This document shows positions 60,130-64,000 of a DNA stretch of 64,000 nucleotides, piece after piece. Numbering within the stretch: position 1 is the stretch's first letter; the number at the start of each line of letters is the position of its first letter. The stretch comes from Salipaludibacillus aurantiacus (lineage in GTDB: Bacteria > Bacillota > Bacilli > Bacillales > Salisediminibacteriaceae), in the NCBI RefSeq assembly GCF_900111295.1, contig NZ_FOGT01000011.1, forward strand, positions 62,001 through 126,000. The letters run 5' to 3'. The notes below the pieces were generated by a model. That model searched no databases and had not been told where the DNA came from. It saw nothing but the letters and a program-made list of their open reading frames with translations. The position numbers and the translations under genes are program-made.

Positions 60130-62697
60130 ATGTCTGATCAAGACCAGTCTAGAGTTCAAGAAATTAATATCAGCCAGGAAATGAAAACGTCTTTTATGGA
60201 CTATGCGATGAGTGTAATTGTCAGCCGAGCACTCCCTGATGTCCGGGATGGATTAAAGCCGGTTCACCGACGAATTCTTTATGCTATGAATGAACTTGGC
60301 ATTACGGCAGAAAAAGCTTACAAAAAATCAGCCCGTATTGTCGGGGAAGTTATCGGTAAATATCACCCGCACGGGGATTCCGCTGTCTATGAAACAATGG
60401 TAAGAATGGCGCAGGATTTCAGCTATCGCTACATGCTCGTGGACGGACACGGCAACTTTGGTTCAGTTGACGGCGACGCAGCGGCAGCCATGCGTTATAC
60501 TGAAGCACGAATGTCAAAAATATCTATGGAAATCGTAAGAGATATAGGTAAAGATACGATCGACTACCAGGAAAACTACGATGGTTCCGAAACCGAACCG
60601 ATCGTTATGCCTGCAAGGTTTCCTAACCTGCTTGTTAACGGTGCATCTGGAATTGCAGTAGGGATGGCTACCAATATACCGCCTCACCACTTATCGGAAG
60701 TGATTGACGGGGTGCTGGCGTTAAGTAAAAATCCTGAAATTACAGTACCGGAACTGATGGAATATATCCCAGGACCCGACTTTCCAACCGGGGCAGAAAT
60801 TGTAGGGGTCTCGGGGATCCGCCGAGCGTACGAAACAGGCAAAGGGTCGATTTTAATCCGTGCCAAAGCAGAAATTGAAGAACATAACGGCAAACCGCGG
60901 ATTATCGTAAATGAATTGCCTTATCAGGTTAACAAAGCCAGGTTAATTGAGAAAATTGCCGAACTTGTGCGCGATAAAAAAATTGACGGTATTACTGATC
61001 TCCGTGATGAATCTGACCGTACAGGCATGCGTATTGTTATTGAGCTCCGCCGTGACGTCAATGCGAACGTTCTGTTAAACAACCTGTACAAGCAGACTGC
61101 ACTGCAGACAAGCTTTGGGATTAACACCCTGGCGCTTGTGGACGGTCAGCCTAAAGTTCTATCTTTAAAGCAAACGCTTGTTCATTATCTTGAGCATCAA
61201 AAAGTGGTTATTCGCCGGCGTACGGCCTATGAACTGAAAAAAGCAGAGGCCAGAGCCCACATTCTTGAAGGGCTGCGTGTGGCTCTTGATCATCTGGATG
61301 AAGTTATTTCCCTTATCCGGAATTCACAAACGACAGAAATTGCGAGAACAGGGCTGATTGAAAAATATGACCTGTCTCATGATCAGGCTCAGGCCATTCT
61401 GGATATGAGGCTGCAGCGTTTAACCGGACTCGAAAGAGATAAAATTGAAAAAGAGTATGCGGAACTGGTTGAGAAAATTGCTGAATTAAAAGCCATTCTC
61501 GCAGATGAAGAGAAAGTATTGGAAATTATCCGTGAAGAACTGATTGACGTACGTGACCGCTACGCGGACGACCGGCGTACTGTTATCACCCTTGGTGAAG
61601 ACAGCATGGAAGATGAAGACCTTATTCCACGTCAAAATATCGTTATTACAGTGTCACATCACGGCTATATTAAACGCCTCCCAGTGTCCACCTACCGCAG
61701 TCAGAAACGCGGCGGACGCGGCGTACAAGGAATGGGGACTCATGATGACGATTTTGTCCGTCATTTATTTATAACCAACTCCCATGACCACATTTTATTT
61801 TTTACAAATAAAGGTAAAGTATACAGGATAAAAGGCTATGAAGTACCTGAACAAAAACGGACTTCAAAAGGCATTCCGATTATTAACCTTTTACAGATTG
61901 ATAAAGATGAATATATAAGTGCAGTCATTCCAATTTCAGAGTTTGATGAAAAGCACTCCCTGTTCTTTATGACAAAATACGGTGTGTCAAAACGGACAGA
62001 GCTCAATGCTTTCGCCAATATCCGCCGTGGCGGCCTGTTTGCTATTAAACTCAGGGATGAAGACGAACTTCACGGAGTGCGGCTGACGGACGGAAGCAGA
62101 GAATTAATCGTCGGCACACGAAAAGGCCAGTCAATCCGTTTTGATGAAAATGATGTAAGGTTGATGGGCCGGACTGCTGCCGGTGTAAGGGGAATCAGCC
62201 TGCAGGACGATGACGAAGTAGTCGGCATGGATATCATTGAAGATCACCATGACATTTTAATTGTTACTGAAAAAGGTTTCGGAAAAAGAACCCCTGTCGG
62301 TGAATACCGTCAGCAAAGCCGGGGCGGTAAAGGAATTAAAACGTGTAACATTACTGACAAAAACGGTGATCTCGTATCCCTGAAAGTAGTCTCGAATGAC
62401 CACGATTTGATGGTCATTACGACGAACGGTGTCATTATCCGCATGCATGTGGAAGAGATTTCCCAAACGAGCAGGAATACTCAAGGCGTCCGTCTAATCC
62501 GTGTAGGAGATGAAGAATATGTTTCCACTGTGGCCCGTGTCAACGTCGATGAAGTAGATGATGAAGAGATAGAAGAGGAAAACGGCGATATGGAAGAGAG
62601 CACTGAACCAGAAGTCAGTCAGGATAATACAGAAGCTGACGCGCTGAAGGATACAACGGCAGATAATATACCGGAAGACGAACCTGAAGATGAATAA
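60130..62697 (+). CDS. gyrA: DNA gyrase subunit A
   Basis: Breakage-reunion subunit of 855 residues. Catalytic Tyr123 in [11 protein letters not shown]; quinolone-region residues Ser84 and Glu88 are the sensitive form. The C-terminal beta-pinwheel contains the GyrA box ([12 protein letters not shown]). The last ~60 residues are highly acidic ([19 protein letters not shown]), longer than in B. subtilis GyrA (821 residues). GGAGGTACAAGGA precedes ATG. Confidence 0.98.
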   Translation: MSDQDQSRVQEINISQEMKTSFMDYAMSVIVSRALPDVRDGLKPVHRRILYAMNELGITAEKAYKKSARIVGEVIGKYHPHGDSAVYETMVRMAQDFSYRYMLVDGHGNFGSVDGDAAAAMRYTEARMSKISMEIVRDIGKDTIDYQENYDGSETEPIVMPARFPNLLVNGASGIAVGMATNIPPHHLSEVIDGVLALSKNPEITVPELMEYIPGPDFPTGAEIVGVSGIRRAYETGKGSILIRAKAEIEEHNGKPRIIVNELPYQVNKARLIEKIAELVRDKKIDGITDLRDESDRTGMRIVIELRRDVNANVLLNNLYKQTALQTSFGINTLALVDGQPKVLSLKQTLVHYLEHQKVVIRRRTAYELKKAEARAHILEGLRVALDHLDEVISLIRNSQTTEIARTGLIEKYDLSHDQAQAILDMRLQRLTGLERDKIEKEYAELVEKIAELKAILADEEKVLEIIREELIDVRDRYADDRRTVITLGEDSMEDEDLIPRQNIVITVSHHGYIKRLPVSTYRSQKRGGRGVQGMGTHDDDFVRHLFITNSHDHILFFTNKGKVYRIKGYEVPEQKRTSKGIPIINLLQIDKDEYISAVIPISEFDEKHSLFFMTKYGVSKRTELNAFANIRRGGLFAIKLRDEDELHGVRLTDGSRELIVGTRKGQSIRFDENDVRLMGRTAAGVRGISLQDDDEVVGMDIIEDHHDILIVTEKGFGKRTPVGEYRQQSRGGKGIKTCNITDKNGDLVSLKVVSNDHDLMVITTNGVIIRMHVEEISQTSRNTQGVRLIRVGDEEYVSTVARVNVDEVDDEEIEEENGDMEESTEPEVSQDNTEADALKDTTADNIPEDEPEDE

Positions 62698-62703
62698 AAG
62701 ATT

Positions 62704-62734
62704 AAACCCGATGGCGCAAGCCTCGGGTTTTTTT
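62704..62734 (+). terminator. gyrA terminator
   Basis: AAACCCGA/TCGGGTTT stem with an 11-nt loop, followed by TTTTTTT; ends the gyrBA unit. Confidence 0.85.
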
Positions 62735-63191
62735 CTATGCCGCATTCCTCCGCCCAGACAGAGCGCTGACGTACATACGGGAATTCAGTTCACCCCATTA
62801 ATAACAGTTTTAACATAGCGCGGTGTATTTTCAGATTTTTTAAAAAAGTAAGAATGAACGAGTATTCAGCAGTATACTTTTGAAAGCGCTTCATATATTC
62901 GTAAAAACAGGCTTTCAGCTTTTTTCCTGCAAAGTAAGGAAGTGGCATAATAAGCTTGTATATACTTTTGATCACATCTATTACAAATGCTCTGTTAAAA
63001 GTTATGGTTGATTTTTGCTTCAGGAAGCCTGCTTTTCCCGGAGGACTTGATCGACTCCCGAGAAATAGCATCGCACGAAGGAAATGCGGATTCATTTCTG
63101 AGGAGTCTCGCACCTTCCGCTACAATTACCCCCTGATTTTAAAATCAACATTTACATTTAACAGAGACCATAAAAGAAGGAGGGGGATGTT
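62735..63191. other. intergenic region between gyrA and cstA, no gene seen
   Basis: About 450 bp. TGAAAGCGCTTCA at 62881-62893 resembles a catabolite (CcpA) site but is one base short of the 14-bp consensus. A GC-richer patch at 63020-63125 has inverted segments. No supportable coding frame. Confidence 0.5.
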
Positions 63192-64000
63192 ATGAACGCT
63201 ATATTAGTTGCGGTCATAGGAATGTTTGTTTTTTTTATGGGATACAAATATTATTCAAAATTTGTAGCAGAAAGAATTTACCGGCTTGACCCGAATTACC
63301 AGACGCCGGCACACAGATATAAAGACGGTGTAGATTTTGTACCGACAAATAAATGGATCCTGTGGGGCCACCATTTTACATCTGTTGCAGGTGCGGCACC
63401 TATTGTGGGCCCTGCCATAGCGGTGTATTGGGGCTGGCTGCCTGCTTTTTTGTGGGTAGTTCTCGGCACGGTATTTGCTGCCGGTGTGCATGATTTTGGT
63501 GCACTCGTTCTTTCGGTAAGGAATAAGGGACAGTCTGTCGGAACACTCGCCAATAAAATTATCGGACAGCGGGCTAAGATTTTATTCTTATTTATCATTT
63601 TAATACTCGTTTTAATGGTAAACGCGGTATTTGCCTGGGTCATTTCCAATCTGTTTATTACCTTCCCTTCTGCTGTTTTATCTGTATTTATCCAGATTCC
63701 GCTTGCTCTCTGGATTGGACATCTAGTGTATAAAAAGCGCGGCGGCATGCTGCTTCCGTCACTATTTGCATTGGCTGCTATGTACATTTCTGCTATTGTG
63801 GCCTCAAGAGTTCCCGCATTACAGATTGATCTGCCGAGGTATTTCGGGGGAGAAGAAAACATTGTCGCCTTTGGTTTAAATGGAGTGGCTTTTTCATTCT
63901 TTGTATGGATTGTCATATTAATGGTTTATGTCTATATTGCTTCAACACTGCCGGTGTGGAAATTGCTTCAGCCGAGGGATTATATTAATTCACACCAGCT
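63192..64000 (+). CDS. cstA: carbon starvation protein CstA (partial, 3' end outside window)
   Basis: First 269 codons of a CstA-family membrane transporter. MNAILVAVIGMFVFFMGYK opens it, and WGHHFTSVAGAAPIVGPAIA (~55-75) is the family signature; five or more hydrophobic segments are present. CstA proteins take up peptides or pyruvate under carbon limitation. GGAGGGGGATGTT precedes ATG 63192. The frame stays open to the window edge. Confidence 0.93.
   Translation, partial: MNAILVAVIGMFVFFMGYKYYSKFVAERIYRLDPNYQTPAHRYKDGVDFVPTNKWILWGHHFTSVAGAAPIVGPAIAVYWGWLPAFLWVVLGTVFAAGVHDFGALVLSVRNKGQSVGTLANKIIGQRAKILFLFIILILVLMVNAVFAWVISNLFITFPSAVLSVFIQIPLALWIGHLVYKKRGGMLLPSLFALAAMYISAIVASRVPALQIDLPRYFGGEENIVAFGLNGVAFSFFVWIVILMVYVYIASTLPVWKLLQPRDYINSHQ

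Noticed and set aside
62881-62893. TGAAAGCGCTTCA as a CcpA (cre) site before cstA
   Set aside because: It is 13 bp, one base short of the 14-bp consensus, and ~300 bp from the start codon; too weak to call.
63296-63916. 206-codon antisense frame inside cstA
   Set aside because: The plus-strand frame has the CstA signature and a strong ribosome site; the antisense frame is a composition artefact.

Overview
The window is the replication-origin region of a Gram-positive, low-to-medium GC, endospore-forming member of the Bacillaceae. The evidence is gene order: rpmH-rnpA-yidC-jag-mnmE-mnmG-rsmG-noc-parA-parB on one side and dnaA-dnaN-yaaA-recF-remB-gyrB-gyrA on the other, as in Bacillus subtilis. 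It also has the walRKHI-walJ-htrA cluster, the trnY-like tRNA cluster, purA, dnaC, rplI, gdpP, the rpsF-ssb-rpsR operon, ychF and the spore gene yyaC. Acidic stretches in HtrA, the M4 protease and the GyrA tail would fit a salt- or alkali-adapted relative, but that is inference. Species cannot be named from the sequence alone.

Layout. 0-17.4 kb is accessory and less conserved: a trypsin-like peptidase, ferritin, a small 2Fe-2S protein, a GntP permease, a secreted thermolysin-like protease, a TetR regulator with a CYP102-type P450-reductase fusion, two MDR oxidoreductases, a sirtuin with an extra N-terminal region, a lipoprotein cytochrome c, a DUF4083 protein, a DUF925 protein, a decayed glycerol dehydrogenase and a DUF421 protein. 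17.4-25.8 kb is glutaredoxin, rlmH, a CxxH/CxxC mini-protein surrounded by DnaA boxes, then htrA-walJ-walI-walH-walK-walR (minus strand). 26.2-27.1 kb holds six tRNA genes. 27.3-36.3 kb holds purA (with a PurR operator pair), a DoxX gene, dnaC, rplI-gdpP, yybS and rpsF-ssb-rpsR. 36.4-42.2 kb holds ychF, DUF951, a YkvI-type membrane protein, yyaC, DUF554 and a class V aminotransferase. 42.3-52.5 kb is the chromosome-segregation and ribosome/tRNA-modification block up to rpmH. 52.5-54.95 kb is a bipartite oriC around dnaA. 54.95-62.7 kb runs dnaN to gyrA, and cstA begins at 63.19 kb and leaves the window.

Strand use follows replication: almost everything left of oriC is on the minus strand and everything right of it on the plus strand, so most genes are co-directional with forks leaving about 53-54.9 kb. 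Genes work together in three groups: initiation and segregation (dnaA, dnaN, recF, gyrAB, dnaC, ssb, parAB, noc, three parS-like sites), cell-envelope control (WalRK with WalH/I/J and HtrA, YidC/YidD/Jag), and translation (tRNAs, S6, S18, L9, L34, RnpA, MnmE/G, RsmG, RlmH).

I found no CRISPR array, insertion sequence, prophage, toxin-antitoxin pair or defence island. The most unusual material is non-coding: a family of about eight palindromic GGGGTCTG(T/A)CCCC elements confined to the first 30 kb, two DnaA-box clusters outside oriC, a TetR-type operator in the fatR-P450 gap, and a partial duplication of the 5' end of tRNA-fMet. I do not see a convincing new multi-gene system.
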